Assembly: GCF_019748715.1 (NCBI RefSeq)
Contig: NZ_JACLBZ010000029.1
Span: 61,362-125,361, forward strand
Length of the DNA stretch: 64,000 bases
Direction: 5' to 3'
DNA from: Sporosarcina aquimarina
GTDB lineage: Bacteria > Bacillota > Bacilli > Bacillales_A > Planococcaceae
A model generated the notes under the pieces. It did no database searches. It worked only from the letters and a program-made list of their open reading frames with translations, and was not told the DNA's origin. Positions 8,917 to 18,056 of the stretch are shown one piece after another; within the stretch, counting starts at the first letter, position 1; the number at the start of each line of letters is the position of its first letter. Both the position numbers and the translations under genes were made by a program.

Positions 8917-9620
8917 TGATTTCATTGAGACGAATGAATGCGATATTGCAGAAAGACTTTAAAGACTTTTCACGGAACTTGGCAGTTTCTACAGTTCTCA
9001 TTATGCCTATTGGATTAGGGGCATTCTATGGACGTGGGGGAGTGAATTCAATTGAGGCACATTATATGCTCATTAACTTGGCATTTGTGATGATTGCGAC
9101 ATTCGTACAGTGTTGTTTAATCGCAGAAGAAAAAGAGAAAAACACATTGCGTGGTCTTATGCTTTCACCTGCAAGCACAACTGAAATCCTTGGCGGGAAA
9201 AGCTTACTCACATTTATCTTGACGATGATTACTGTCTCTATAACAGCCTACTTAGCTGATTATAGACCTGCAAATATTGGTGTTATTGTGCTGGCATTCA
9301 TTTTATCTTCTTTCTTTTACATTGCAGTCGGTACATTACTCGGTCTCTTTTCAAAATCTGTTATGGAAGCATCTGTTATTGTAATGCCTGTAGTTGCGGT
9401 TTTCTCAATGGGAACGTTTCTTCCAACATTTGTGGATCAGTATCCGTTCTTAAAAATGGGGATGTACTTGCCAAATATTCAGCTGATAGAATTGGCTGTA
9501 AAAGTCGAAGCAGGCGGTGGTTTCGGGGATGTCCTGATAGAGTTACTCATCATACTTGCATGGACTATTATCCTATGCATGCTGACGGCTGCTATTTATC
9601 GAAAGCGGATGGTGGATTGA
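8913..9620 (+). CDS. ABC-2 type transporter permease
   Basis: 235 residues with six hydrophobic segments and the conserved stretch EEKEKNTLRGLMLSPAS before the second membrane helix, as in ABC-2 permeases. It overlaps the ATPase gene by four bases, so the two form one exporter (probably two of each subunit). A GGGAGG ribosome site sits inside the ATPase gene. The operon ends at a strong bidirectional terminator. The substrate cannot be read from the sequence. Confidence 0.88.
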   Translation: MMISLRRMNAILQKDFKDFSRNLAVSTVLIMPIGLGAFYGRGGVNSIEAHYMLINLAFVMIATFVQCCLIAEEKEKNTLRGLMLSPASTTEILGGKSLLTFILTMITVSITAYLADYRPANIGVIVLAFILSSFFYIAVGTLLGLFSKSVMEASVIVMPVVAVFSMGTFLPTFVDQYPFLKMGMYLPNIQLIELAVKVEAGGGFGDVLIELLIILAWTIILCMLTAAIYRKRMVD

Positions 9621-9623
9621 TAG

Positions 9624-9670
9624 AAAAAGAGTTCTTGCGCTTGAGACTTTACAGCGCAGGAACTCTTTTT
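9624..9670. terminator. Bidirectional terminator between convergent genes
   Basis: AAAAAGAGTTCTTGCGC faces GCGCAGGAACTCTTTTT, giving A/T tracts on both sides. It serves the ABC operon (+) and the ECF S component (-). Confidence 0.9.
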
Positions 9671-9671
9671 G

Positions 9672-10208
9672 TTATTTAAAAAACTGTACTTTTTTCAGCA
9701 TCGCACAAACCGGAATTGCAATCGCAATTCCCACAATACATTGGACGATATCACCAGGAATCGATGCCAATGGGATGATCCAACTGTTATATAAAATTCG
9801 TTCGCCAATATAATAACCAGCAATCGTTATGGGAACAGACACGGTCATAGCTAGCAAGTTAAACTTGAGGCTGGTTCCTTTACGACCGTTCGACCAAGCA
9901 ATTTTTCCCACGATATAACCTTGTAAACCGCGTGTCAAAAAAGTGATAGGTGCCCATAACGTCCAGCCGCTAATCAAATCAAACAGGCCCATTCCAATAG
10001 CTCCTGCGAGCGCACCTTTTTTAGGTCCGAATAAGATAGAAGCTATGAACAGCATAGCGGTACCGAGATGAATCAATCCGCCATTTCCAATTGGCAACTT
10101 AATATTGAGTAAGAGAGTCGCAACAAATACGAGTGAAGCAAGCATGGAAGTTAGTATCAGATCGAACGTCTTCGCTCGGGAAGCTGCATATCCTTGTGTT
10201 TTTTGCAT
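9672..10208 (-). CDS. ECF transporter S component (vitamin uptake)
   Basis: 178 residues with about six membrane segments. GNGGLIHLGTAMLFIASILF followed by GPKKGALAGAIGMGLFDLIS is the pattern of ECF-type substrate-binding (S) components of the HmpT/PdxU-like group, which hand a vitamin or its precursor to the shared EcfAA'T module. That module is not in the window, as is usual for group II systems. I saw no TPP, FMN or cobalamin riboswitch in the 190 bases upstream, so the vitamin cannot be named. The start has an AGGAAGG ribosome site. Confidence 0.78.
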   Translation of the reverse strand: MQKTQGYAASRAKTFDLILTSMLASLVFVATLLLNIKLPIGNGGLIHLGTAMLFIASILFGPKKGALAGAIGMGLFDLISGWTLWAPITFLTRGLQGYIVGKIAWSNGRKGTSLKFNLLAMTVSVPITIAGYYIGERILYNSWIIPLASIPGDIVQCIVGIAIAIPVCAMLKKVQFFK

Positions 10209-10396
10209 TGTCTAGACCTTCCTAACGTTGTGAGACTTATTGGTTTAGGATATAGGAAATCTGGTGTTTTTAAAAGCATCACTTTCTAATAAAGTTTAGG
10301 GGTCAGCAAATAAACGTACATACAAATGTGGAAATGGTAGAATATACATCAACATAAGAAAGCTGTAGCATAGTAAAAAAAGATTGTAGGTGTTGT

Positions 10397-11116
10397 ATGG
10401 AGACTTTTATATTTATTCTTATAGTTTTAGTCGCATCGATTCTTCAAACTAGTACAGGATTTGGATTCTCCATTTTGGCGACTCCATTTCTTCTCTTCTT
10501 GTTCGAACCGCTTGAAGCGATCCAGTTGAACTTACTATTATCATTAGTCATTTCTAGCGTCTTGATCCTAAAAATCAGGCAAGATATTGACTTGGGAATA
10601 CTAAAGAGATTTGTAATCGGAAGTACTGTTGCTTTACCCGTGGGCATTCTAATTTTCGCGTTATTGGATATGAGACAATTAAAGTTAGGGATAGGTCTAT
10701 TTCTTCTCGCAGTTACGATTCTATTGCTATTCAATTTTAGAATAGCTCTAACTAAAAGCAAGGACTTAGTAGTAGGCGGCATTTCAGGGGCACTGACAGC
10801 CAGTATCGGCATGCCGGGACCTCCGATTTTGGTTTATTTTTCAGGAGCTGATACATTAAAAGAAAAAGTGAGGGCTACTACATTAGCTTTTTACTTATTT
10901 ATCTATTCCACTAGCTTGATCATCCAAGTGCTTTTCGTAGGGACTGCTAAGAGTATTTGGGTAGCGGGTGGGTATGGATTGCCTATCGTGGTGGTTGGTT
11001 TGTTTTTGGGGCAACGGTTGTTCAATCGGATTAACCAAACGGCCTTCCGTTTCATTATGTATGCAATTTTACTAATTACAGGAGTATATCTGCTTGTTGA
11101 AAATTGGCCTTATTAA
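10397..11116 (+). CDS. TauE/SafE-family sulfite/organoanion exporter
   Basis: 239 residues, seven to eight membrane segments. It has two pseudo-repeats of the TauE/SafE type: the N-terminal ILQTSTGFGFSILATPFLLF and the central GGISGALTASIGMPGPP, with the GxPGPP signature near residue 136. Family members move sulfite, sulfoacetate or similar anions across the membrane. The ribosome site (TGTAGGTGTTGT) is modest. The gene stands alone, ends in a shared terminator, and gives no context for its substrate. Confidence 0.82.
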   Translation: METFIFILIVLVASILQTSTGFGFSILATPFLLFLFEPLEAIQLNLLLSLVISSVLILKIRQDIDLGILKRFVIGSTVALPVGILIFALLDMRQLKLGIGLFLLAVTILLLFNFRIALTKSKDLVVGGISGALTASIGMPGPPILVYFSGADTLKEKVRATTLAFYLFIYSTSLIIQVLFVGTAKSIWVAGGYGLPIVVVGLFLGQRLFNRINQTAFRFIMYAILLITGVYLLVENWPY

Positions 11117-11145
11117 CGACTTGATTGGTATCTGTTAAGAAAAAT

Positions 11146-11192
11146 AGAGGCTGTCCTGTAGACGCATTGTAGCGACTAGCAGAACAGCCTCT
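11146..11192. terminator. Terminator between convergent TauE and DUF779 genes
   Basis: AGAGGCTGT pairs with ACAGCCTCT around a long loop. A-rich on the left and T-containing on the right, so it can serve both strands, though the T-runs are poor. Confidence 0.6.
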
Positions 11193-11199
11193 TATGTTG

Positions 11200-11562
11200 T
11201 TAAAACAGACTTTTCAACTCTTCATACTCTTCTTCAGTGAACACGCGAGATTGAGTAATAAAGTGTGTTTCTTCAATACTATCTAGCGAAAACTCGGCAC
11301 CTCTTCCAGGTACAGCATCGATTATGAGCTGGGTATGCTTCCAATATTCATATTGACTTTTATGCATATAAAATGGTGTGTCGGCCATCATGCCGAGTAA
11401 TACATCTGCATCACCGAGTTGGAAATCACCTTCTTTATAGCACATCGGCGCAGAACCATCACAGCAGCCGCCTGATTGATAAAGTAAAACGGAGCCATGG
11501 ATATTCTTAATAGTATTCAGAAATAAAACAGCCGCTTCTGTAGCTATTACCCGTTCAATCAT
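11200..11562 (-). CDS. DUF779 protein, aldehyde dehydrogenase partner
   Basis: 120 residues with the cysteine-rich motif QSGGCCDGSAPMCY at about residues 29-42, characteristic of DUF779. In many bacteria these short proteins are encoded directly after acetaldehyde dehydrogenase, as here, where only 21 bases separate the genes. The conserved cysteines suggest metal or redox function, but the biochemical role is unknown. AAAGGATCTG precedes the ATG. It is the last gene of the operon, before a shared terminator. Confidence 0.85.
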   Translation of the reverse strand: MIERVIATEAAVLFLNTIKNIHGSVLLYQSGGCCDGSAPMCYKEGDFQLGDADVLLGMMADTPFYMHKSQYEYWKHTQLIIDAVPGRGAEFSLDSIEETHFITQSRVFTEEEYEELKSLF

Positions 11563-11583
11563 GGAACAACAGATCCTTTCGAT

Positions 11584-13104
11584 TTAGAAGAATCCTTGAG
11601 AGCTTTTATCGTAGCTGACTAATAAACATTTAGTTTGTTGATAGTGATCAAGCATCATTGCATGGTTTTCGCGTCCGATTCCCGATAATTTGTAGCCGCC
11701 AAATGCAGCGCCCGCAGGATATTGATGATACGTATTTGTCCATACACGTCCTGCTTGAATGCCACGTCCTGCACGGTATGCAATATCGCCTGTACGTGAC
11801 CAGACACCTGCACCTAATCCGTAAAGTGTGTCGTTTGCGATTTCCATTGCTTCATCGAAATCTTTGAATGTCGTAACTGCAAGAACAGGTCCGAAAATTT
11901 CTTCTTGGAAGATGCGCATTTTGTTGTGACCTTTGAATACAGTTGGCTTAATATAGTTACCATTCTCAAGATCGCCACCCAAATGGTTCTCTTCTCCACC
12001 GATTAAGCATTCAGCGCCTTCTTCAGTACCCAATTTAATGTATGAAAGGATTTTTTCTTTTTGTTCATTAGAAGCTTGCGCACCCATCATTACTTCTGTG
12101 TCCAGTGGGTTGCCGATTTTAATAGCTTTTACTCGTTCAAGTGCACGTTCCATGAATTCATCGTAAATGGACTCTTGGATCAAAGCACGAGAAGGACATG
12201 TACAAATCTCACCTGAGTTTAAGGCGAACATTACGAAGCCTTCAATTGCTTTATTCAAATATTCATCATCATGAGCCATTACGTCTTCAAAGAACACGTT
12301 TGGTGATTTTCCACCCAGTTCGAGCGTTACTGGAATAATATTTTCTGTAGCATATTGCATAATTTGACGACCAACCGCTGTAGATCCTGTGAATGCAATT
12401 TTCGCAATTCGTGGATTTGTCGCTAGCGGTTTCCCTACTTCTACACCAAAACCATTGACGATGTTTAGGACACCTGCTGGAAGTAAGTCTTCGATTAACT
12501 CCATGAGTACCATGATGGAAGCAGGTGTTTGTTCAGCTGGCTTTAAGACGATACAGTTCCCGGCAGCTAAAGCTGGTGCGATTTTCCACACAGCCATTAG
12601 AATTGGGAAGTTCCAAGGTATAATTTGTCCGACAACGCCAAGTGGTTCTTGGAAATGGTAAGCGACTGTGTCGTTATCTAACTGCGATGTACGCCCTTCT
12701 TGTGCACGAATAGCGCTAGCGAAGTAACGGAAGTGGTCAATAGCTAGTGGAATATCGGCATTTAATGTTTCACGTACTGCTTTCCCGTTATCCCAAGTTT
12801 CAGCGACTGCTATCATTTCAAGATTCTCTTCCATACGATCCGCAATTTTATTCAAAATCATTGCACGTTCCGCAGCAGAGGTTTTACCCCATGCATCTTT
12901 TGCAGCATGAGCGGCATCTAATGCTAGTTCAATATCTTCTGCCGACGAACGAGCAGCCTTCGTAAAGACTTCTCCAGTGACAGGGGATTTATTATCAAAG
13001 TATTGACCGTTTACAGGTGCGACCCATTTCCCGCCAATAAAGTTATCATATTTTTCCTTGAATTGAACGACTGCGCCTTCTGTATTAGGATTTGAGTAAA
13101 TCAT
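11584..13104 (-). CDS. Acetaldehyde dehydrogenase (NAD+), ALDH family
   Basis: 506 residues, full ALDH length. It has the cofactor site PWNFP (163-167), the glycine motif FTGSTAVG (238-245), general base Glu262 in LELGGKSP, and the catalytic cysteine Cys301 in [11 protein letters not shown]. The CTC-P variant plus the downstream DUF779 gene are typical of the ExaC/AldA group that oxidises acetaldehyde and related aldehydes to acids with NAD+. Start with AAAGGAG upstream. The upstream 0.7-kb gap is unusually empty; I could not pick its promoter with confidence. Confidence 0.9.
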   Translation of the reverse strand: MIYSNPNTEGAVVQFKEKYDNFIGGKWVAPVNGQYFDNKSPVTGEVFTKAARSSAEDIELALDAAHAAKDAWGKTSAAERAMILNKIADRMEENLEMIAVAETWDNGKAVRETLNADIPLAIDHFRYFASAIRAQEGRTSQLDNDTVAYHFQEPLGVVGQIIPWNFPILMAVWKIAPALAAGNCIVLKPAEQTPASIMVLMELIEDLLPAGVLNIVNGFGVEVGKPLATNPRIAKIAFTGSTAVGRQIMQYATENIIPVTLELGGKSPNVFFEDVMAHDDEYLNKAIEGFVMFALNSGEICTCPSRALIQESIYDEFMERALERVKAIKIGNPLDTEVMMGAQASNEQKEKILSYIKLGTEEGAECLIGGEENHLGGDLENGNYIKPTVFKGHNKMRIFQEEIFGPVLAVTTFKDFDEAMEIANDTLYGLGAGVWSRTGDIAYRAGRGIQAGRVWTNTYHQYPAGAAFGGYKLSGIGRENHAMMLDHYQQTKCLLVSYDKSSQGFF

Positions 13105-13453
13105 AGATGTAAGTCTCCTTTAAGAGTAGTTTAAAACCACACCCAAACGACGGATTAAAATTATACGGTAAAAGTATTATTCAGGTGTTGTTCTATTAAT
13201 ATAATGTTCCTAATCGTTTTAAAATGCAAGTAACATAAACTTTCTTGTGTTAATTCTACTCTTTGAAGGTATATCAGTATATCTATTGTATAACAGTAGA
13301 ATAAGGGGAACTCTGACGCATAACGGTTTCCTTCGCAAGAAAGAATCTTAGAATTAATTTGGACGTTCTACAAATCCTACTCAATATGTTATTTTCTATG
13401 GTTGGAAAGACTGTTAAATTCAACATGTTAAGTTTTTGTAGTATAGTAAGATG
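13105..13453. other. Gene-poor part of a 0.7-kb intergenic gap
   Basis: AT-rich, with no credible gene on either strand. The only longer open frame (plus strand from 13359) has no ribosome site and runs into a terminator hairpin, so I do not accept it. The gap should contain the promoter of the aldehyde dehydrogenase operon (-). See the separate entries for the small-RNA candidate and the 22-codon frame to the right. Confidence 0.6.
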
Positions 13454-13540
13454 GGTAGTGTATGATAACAAGTTTGACCGTACACAAACTTTTGACGCAA
13501 AGGAAGGAAGGCAAATACCTCTTCTTTTGCGCTTTTTTCT
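13442..13540 (+). ncRNA. Candidate small RNA with terminator
   Basis: A TATAGT -10 at 13442-13447, with a poor -35 17 bases upstream, would start a transcript near 13454. Two hairpins follow: AAGTTTG/CAAACTT (13470-13476 with 13485-13491) and CGCAAAGGAAG/CTTCTTTTGCG (13496-13506 with 13521-13531), the second ending in CTTTTTTCT. No coding frame with a ribosome site is inside. The loop side is purine-rich (GGAAGGAAGG), so it resembles a ribosome-site sequence rather than the C-rich loops of many sRNAs. Predicted length about 85 bases. Alternatively this is just a terminator left from a lost gene. Confidence 0.4.
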
Positions 13541-13567
13541 TGTTCTTACAAATTAATTTGAAAATAT

Positions 13568-13636
13568 CTAATCCGATTTAATTGTCTTAACACCATCAGT
13601 CAAACCTTCTAACAATTGTAGAATCCGTTCTTCCAT
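13568..13636 (-). CDS. 22-residue peptide or gene remnant
   Basis: ATG at 13636 follows a near-perfect AAAAGGAGGATGAACTT ribosome site. The frame encodes MEERILQLLEGLTDGVKTIK plus two residues and then TAG. This resembles the start of Bacillales coiled-coil proteins that begin MEE-ILQLLEGL, which are usually over 60 residues, so a truncated remnant is as likely as a genuine small protein. The good ribosome site suggests it is translated if transcribed. Confidence 0.4.
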   Translation of the reverse strand: MEERILQLLEGLTDGVKTIKSD

Positions 13637-13833
13637 AAGTTCATCCTCCTTTTCAATGTTATATTGCGTTCATTATATAACGCTTAAAGAGAATTATCTG
13701 CTGAAAACAGAACGAATGTTTCTGTGTTTTAATTGGAAATAAAATTAGATAAACGTGCCTAGATGCCAAGCCATTCAATTTGAGGTAAAATGGCAAGGGT
13801 AGATCAGTCTGCTGGGAAAGGAATGATTGAACT

Positions 13834-14688
13834 TTGAAGACCTCTACAGCAAAAAGAAAGTTACTTACAGAGTACATTTGGATTATGATTGGCTCGGTTT
13901 TTGTCGGCTTGGCCTATAATATATTTTTCCTTCCTGCAAGGCTTGCAGCAGGTGGAGTATCAGGGATCAGTACGATTGTGTATGAACTGTATGGATTCGA
14001 GCCTGCGTTCGTGCAATGGCTGATCAATATTCCGCTATTTTTCCTCGGCCTAGCGCTTCTTGGAAAGGATTTTAGTCTAAAAACTTTAGTTGGCACTTTT
14101 TTTGTGCCATTTACGATTTGGTTGAGTGCAGACCTTCCGTTCACAATCGATAACCCTTTATTATCGGCAATCTACGGAGGCATTCTGTTAGGTGTGGGAC
14201 TGGGTATCGTTTATCGAGGGAATGGATCGACTGGAGGGCTTGCAACGGTTGCGCAAATCGTGAAAAAGTATACGGGCTTGTCCAGCGGCTATGCCCAACT
14301 CATAGTAGATGGGGTAGTTGTAATTTGCTCAGCATTTGTATTTAATTTCGAGTTGGCTCTATTTGCGATGATGGCGATTTTTGTGACGAGTAAAGTAATT
14401 GATTTTGTACAGTTGCAAACATCTCATTCGAAACTTGTGTTAATTATTACAGAGCAAGAAGAGCGAATTCAGACGATTATTAAGGAAGAGATCGATCGGG
14501 GATTGACGAAAGTACGGTCTGTCGGTGGTTTCGCCAACCAAGAAAAAACTATGATTTTATGTGTAGTGGAGCAACAAGAAGCGATTTATTTAAAGAAAAT
14601 TCTACAGGAAGAAGAACCGCATTCATTTGTCGTGTTCTTGAATGCATCTGAAATTCTAGGAAGAGGATTTTCTTTGGCGAAAAGCTAA
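13834..14688 (+). CDS. YitT family membrane protein (DUF161 and DUF2179)
   Basis: 284 residues. Five to six membrane segments occupy residues 12 to about 195 with YitT hallmarks (PARLAAGGVSGISTIVYELY, GNGSTGGLATVAQIV). A cytosolic DUF2179 domain of about 80 residues follows, containing GLTKVRSVGGFANQEKTMIL. The function of the family is unresolved; the soluble domain is thought to be a ligand or regulatory module. The start is TTG at 13834, with AAAGGA 11 bases upstream; the ATG 11 bases earlier is out of frame and stops at once. Monocistronic. Confidence 0.88.
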   Translation: MKTSTAKRKLLTEYIWIMIGSVFVGLAYNIFFLPARLAAGGVSGISTIVYELYGFEPAFVQWLINIPLFFLGLALLGKDFSLKTLVGTFFVPFTIWLSADLPFTIDNPLLSAIYGGILLGVGLGIVYRGNGSTGGLATVAQIVKKYTGLSSGYAQLIVDGVVVICSAFVFNFELALFAMMAIFVTSKVIDFVQLQTSHSKLVLIITEQEERIQTIIKEEIDRGLTKVRSVGGFANQEKTMILCVVEQQEAIYLKKILQEEEPHSFVVFLNASEILGRGFSLAKS

Positions 14689-14695
14689 CAGACAT

Positions 14696-14740
14696 GAGTT
14701 GTCTAAAGCGTCTACATGGCGTTCTAGACAACTCTTTTTG
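14696..14740 (+). terminator. Terminator after the YitT gene
   Basis: GAGTTGTCTA pairs with TAGACAACTC, followed by TTTTTG. Confidence 0.85.
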
Positions 14741-15001
14741 TTTAGTGAACATTTGCAAAAAACTAAAAGAAGATACAATGTTCTTACAAAATACGAGCTT
14801 AGTAAATACTATCGAGTATCCATCCGATTAGAATATAATTTGGTTTATATTTGAGTAATTAATTTAAAGAAGTGCAAAATACAATATACTTCATCTCTTG
14901 AATGAACAATTTGGCGGAATCGCGGAAGTGGACAATTTGTTTTGTATAAAGGACGATAGGGATAGTTATACCGTTTGTCACGCGGAATGAAAGGAGAGAT
15001 T
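14741..15001. other. Intergenic region before selO
   Basis: AT-rich, 260 bases. It must hold the promoter for the SelO gene. I found no convincing -35/-10 pair, no conserved leader RNA and no open frame with a ribosome site. Confidence 0.5.
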
Positions 15002-16456
15002 ATGGTGAATAATTATTTGTCTGGTTGGAACTTAGAACTCAGCTTCTGTGATTTGCCCGATACATTTTACGCATTAGTGGAACCGAACATTGTCAGTTCA
15101 CCCCAACTCGTCATCGTGAATGATGCGCTCGCTTCTTCACTTGGTCTGGATGTGGAGCAGTTGAAGACATCGGAAACAATAGACGTTTTTGCAGGAAACA
15201 AAAAGCTTGAAGGAATTGAACCGATCGCACAAGCGTATGCAGGACATCAGTTTGGCAATTTTACGATGCTCGGTGATGGACGCGCAATGCTTCTTGGGGA
15301 ACAGATCACACCTCAAGGAAACCGTATGGATATCCAGTTGAAAGGTTCGGGTCGCACGCCATTTTCTCGCGGCGGTGATGGACGTGCAGCGCTTGGTCCG
15401 ATGCTTCGTGAATATCTAATTAGCGAAGCTATGCATGGACTCAGTATTCCGACGACACGCAGTCTTGCCGTTACGGTAACAGGTGAGCCGGTGCTGCGTG
15501 AGACTGCATTGACAGGTGCTGTATTGACAAGAGTCGCATCAAGTCATTTGCGTGTAGGGACGTTTCAATATGCAGCTGCACGACAAGAAGTCGAAGATTT
15601 ACGTGCTTTGGCGGACTATGCCATAAATCGTCACTATCCAAGCATAGCCAAAAAAGATAATCCTTATTTATCCTTACTAGAAGAAGTAATTGCACGCCAA
15701 GCTTCCTTAGTTGCGAAATGGCAGCTAGTTGGTTTCATCCATGGTGTGATGAATACTGATAATATGACGATTAGTGGAGAAACGATCGACTATGGTCCAT
15801 GTGCATTTATGGATACCTACGAGCCGACAACAGTTTTCAGCTCGATTGACGTGCAAGGACGCTATTCTTATCGCAACCAGCCTGGTATTGCAGAGTGGAA
15901 TCTGACACGATTAGCGGAAACTCTTTTGCCGCTATTGCATGACGATCAGGAGAAAGCAGTGGAGCTTGCAGAGAATAAACTGTCCGAATTTGCAAAGTTG
16001 TATGTGACGAATTGGATGGGTGGAATGAGAGCGAAACTTGGATTATTCAATGAAGAAGAGCAAGATGAAATACTTGTGAAAGATTTATTGGCATTAATGC
16101 AAGAGCATCAGGCAGACTATACGAACACATTCCGTTCATTAACGTTAGGGCGGTTGGAGAAGATGTTCGAAGAGTCGGGATTCGTGGAATGGAAAGAGCG
16201 GTGGACAGCTAGATTGCAACGTCAATCGAATAATGAACAAGCTGTCCAGCAGTTAATGAAGAAGCATAATCCTTCTGTTATTCCGAGAAATCATCGAGTG
16301 GAAGAAGCATTACAGGCCGCGGAAGAGGGGGATATAAAACCTTTCTTAAAGCTCTTGCATGTGCTGGAACATCCATATGCTTATACAGCTGAGCAAGAAG
16401 ATTATACAGTACCATCTGATAACGGAAACTCCTATCAGACATATTGCGGAACATAA
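15002..16456 (+). CDS. selO: SelO/YdiU family protein AMPylase
   Basis: 484 residues from the ATG at 15002, which has AAAGGAGAG eight bases before it; a TTG 27 bases upstream is in frame but lacks such a site. SelO is a pseudokinase-fold enzyme that transfers AMP to protein hydroxyl groups. Family blocks are clear: [64 protein letters not shown] (containing the metal-binding Asn and Asp). The tail ends TYCGT, with cysteine where some homologues have selenocysteine. Monocistronic, ending at a strong terminator. Confidence 0.93.
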   Translation: MVNNYLSGWNLELSFCDLPDTFYALVEPNIVSSPQLVIVNDALASSLGLDVEQLKTSETIDVFAGNKKLEGIEPIAQAYAGHQFGNFTMLGDGRAMLLGEQITPQGNRMDIQLKGSGRTPFSRGGDGRAALGPMLREYLISEAMHGLSIPTTRSLAVTVTGEPVLRETALTGAVLTRVASSHLRVGTFQYAAARQEVEDLRALADYAINRHYPSIAKKDNPYLSLLEEVIARQASLVAKWQLVGFIHGVMNTDNMTISGETIDYGPCAFMDTYEPTTVFSSIDVQGRYSYRNQPGIAEWNLTRLAETLLPLLHDDQEKAVELAENKLSEFAKLYVTNWMGGMRAKLGLFNEEEQDEILVKDLLALMQEHQADYTNTFRSLTLGRLEKMFEESGFVEWKERWTARLQRQSNNEQAVQQLMKKHNPSVIPRNHRVEEALQAAEEGDIKPFLKLLHVLEHPYAYTAEQEDYTVPSDNGNSYQTYCGT

Positions 16457-16458
16457 GG

Positions 16459-16501
16459 ACGGCCTATTCGACGGAGACTCTTGTCGAATAGGCCGTTTTT
16501 A
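16459..16501. terminator. Strong terminator after selO
   Basis: ACGGCCTATTCGAC faces GTCGAATAGGCCGT, a 14-bp perfect stem, then TTTTT. Confidence 0.9.
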
Positions 16502-16607
16502 TCTTTATTCTGGCTCCCATCTCTAAAGGCGGGTGAGATGAATAAAGTCTGCGGCACGGAGTTCTCAGCACCATTTAAAATCTGGACGCAATTACGACAA
16601 GGTGTAA

Positions 16608-17906
16608 TTAAGTATACTGCTCCTTAAATGCATATAACTTACTTGGTCTTCCTTTTGAAACGGCTTTCTCCTCACCGACTTGCTTTATAATTCCTGCAGT
16701 GCTTAACGCAAGAAGCGCACGTTGTGTATTGCGGTCACTCATTTTTAATTCAAACGCAAGCTCTTTTGCGGTAAAAGCAGACCATCTCTTACGTCTTATG
16801 ACTTCGCGTATTCTATCAAATAATTGAATATTAATATTTTCGGCTTTCAAAAGCTCAAGCAGATAATTCTCATGGTGGACTGAAGATTCATCATATTGAT
16901 CTTTTGGTAAATCGAGGACTTTTCCTTCATGATCAACCATAATGATCGTATCAGACTCTCGTTGCGTAAGTTGCAATGCTTTCCTTGCATGCATCTCAGC
17001 TTTTAGTGCAGAGTCGCCAAATCCTATACCACTTGTGATTTTCCTATTCCACGCACGCTCTAGTCGCCCAATTGTCTCTCGTAATACAGAAAATGTGTCA
17101 ATGATTTCTCCGCGCGAGCTGAAAATCATGTACTGTCCTTCTCGATAGCTGATAAAGGAGCCGTTCATTTCTCGACTTAATAGTAGTAGTTCCTCATTCA
17201 ATTTTAGTGTGGTGAACTGGATATCATATGACAGGTTGGTGGGATGCTCGTACAACAGATTATCAATATGTACCATACACACTCCGATTTGTGAACGTTT
17301 TAAAAATGAAATTTCTGCATGGTTATCGATGATTTCCAACGCATGCCGCGTCGCTAGTTTTGTTGTACTGATCCAATCGGCAGGGATACCTTTTTTGTGT
17401 AATGCATTCATGATATCGGGATAACATGTCAAGACGGCATCTACCTTTCCAGACTCCCATAAGCGGACATGATGTTCGTACAAAGACCAATAATCGACAG
17501 CCGCGTCAAATGCCTCCACAAAGACTTCTTTGACCGGGAGATTCAGTTGGCTAAGAGAGGCATCGACTACATTCGAGGTATTAATAATATCGATACTTAA
17601 TCGCTCAATTGGTTTTCTTACTTGATTCGTTATATTAAGCAGTGCTTTGTAAAGTCCAGTTTCCAACAGAACGATGGAAAAGAATTTAGCAGAATCCAAG
17701 CCTGTCCGTGTAGCCAGTTCATAAGGAATGGGGCCAGAGAATAAAAAATAGTCAAATGCATCATATTGTGCCTTGACGATATCGATAGTTTCGATTGCTG
17801 TTTCATAAGTGAAAGAGGTAAATGCCAGTCGTGAAGGAAAATCTTCAATTACACTCTGAATCCGTTCGACAGAAACTAGCGGACCGATAATTGCCACTTT
17901 AAACAT
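16608..17906 (-). CDS. Transcription regulator-like protein beside abgT (sensor, degenerate cyclase, winged helix)
   Basis: 432 residues. No membrane segment. Residues 1 to about 200 look like an alpha/beta ligand domain (MFKVAIIGPLVSVERI; YDAFDYFLFSGPIPYE). Residues 220-340 have the shape of a degenerate GGDEF/cyclase domain with SGIGFGDSALKAEMHARKAL, as in many sensor regulators. The last 70 residues form a winged helix (FTAKELAFELKMSDRNTQRALL). I do not recognise a named family. It is encoded on the same strand just downstream of the AbgT/M20 pair, separated by a terminator, and may control them. Start has GGGAGGTATAG upstream. Confidence 0.6.
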   Translation of the reverse strand: MFKVAIIGPLVSVERIQSVIEDFPSRLAFTSFTYETAIETIDIVKAQYDAFDYFLFSGPIPYELATRTGLDSAKFFSIVLLETGLYKALLNITNQVRKPIERLSIDIINTSNVVDASLSQLNLPVKEVFVEAFDAAVDYWSLYEHHVRLWESGKVDAVLTCYPDIMNALHKKGIPADWISTTKLATRHALEIIDNHAEISFLKRSQIGVCMVHIDNLLYEHPTNLSYDIQFTTLKLNEELLLLSREMNGSFISYREGQYMIFSSRGEIIDTFSVLRETIGRLERAWNRKITSGIGFGDSALKAEMHARKALQLTQRESDTIIMVDHEGKVLDLPKDQYDESSVHHENYLLELLKAENINIQLFDRIREVIRRKRWSAFTAKELAFELKMSDRNTQRALLALSTAGIIKQVGEEKAVSKGRPSKLYAFKEQYT

Positions 17907-18008
17907 TCTATACCTCCCATAAAACCACTGTATTTATGTCAGTATATCAAAGAAACAACATGTAACGTCAAATTTCTTTAGGCAGAGTAGCCCCTCATTC
18001 TTTTAGAC

Positions 18009-18053
18009 AAAAAAGTGTCTCTTGGCCGTAAACATCGCTAAGAGACACTCTGC
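18009..18053 (-). terminator. Terminator after abgT
   Basis: On the minus strand AGTGTCTCTTA pairs with AAGAGACACT and is followed by TTTTTT. It separates the AbgT operon from the regulator gene. Confidence 0.85.
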
Positions 18054-18056
18054 ATA

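Noticed and set aside
10209..10396. Vitamin riboswitch before the ECF S component gene
   Set aside because: None of the TPP, FMN, cobalamin or preQ1 core sequences was found in either direction.
13359..13556. 65-codon open frame in the gene-poor gap (plus strand)
   Set aside because: No ribosome site, odd composition, and it runs across the terminator hairpin of the small-RNA candidate.
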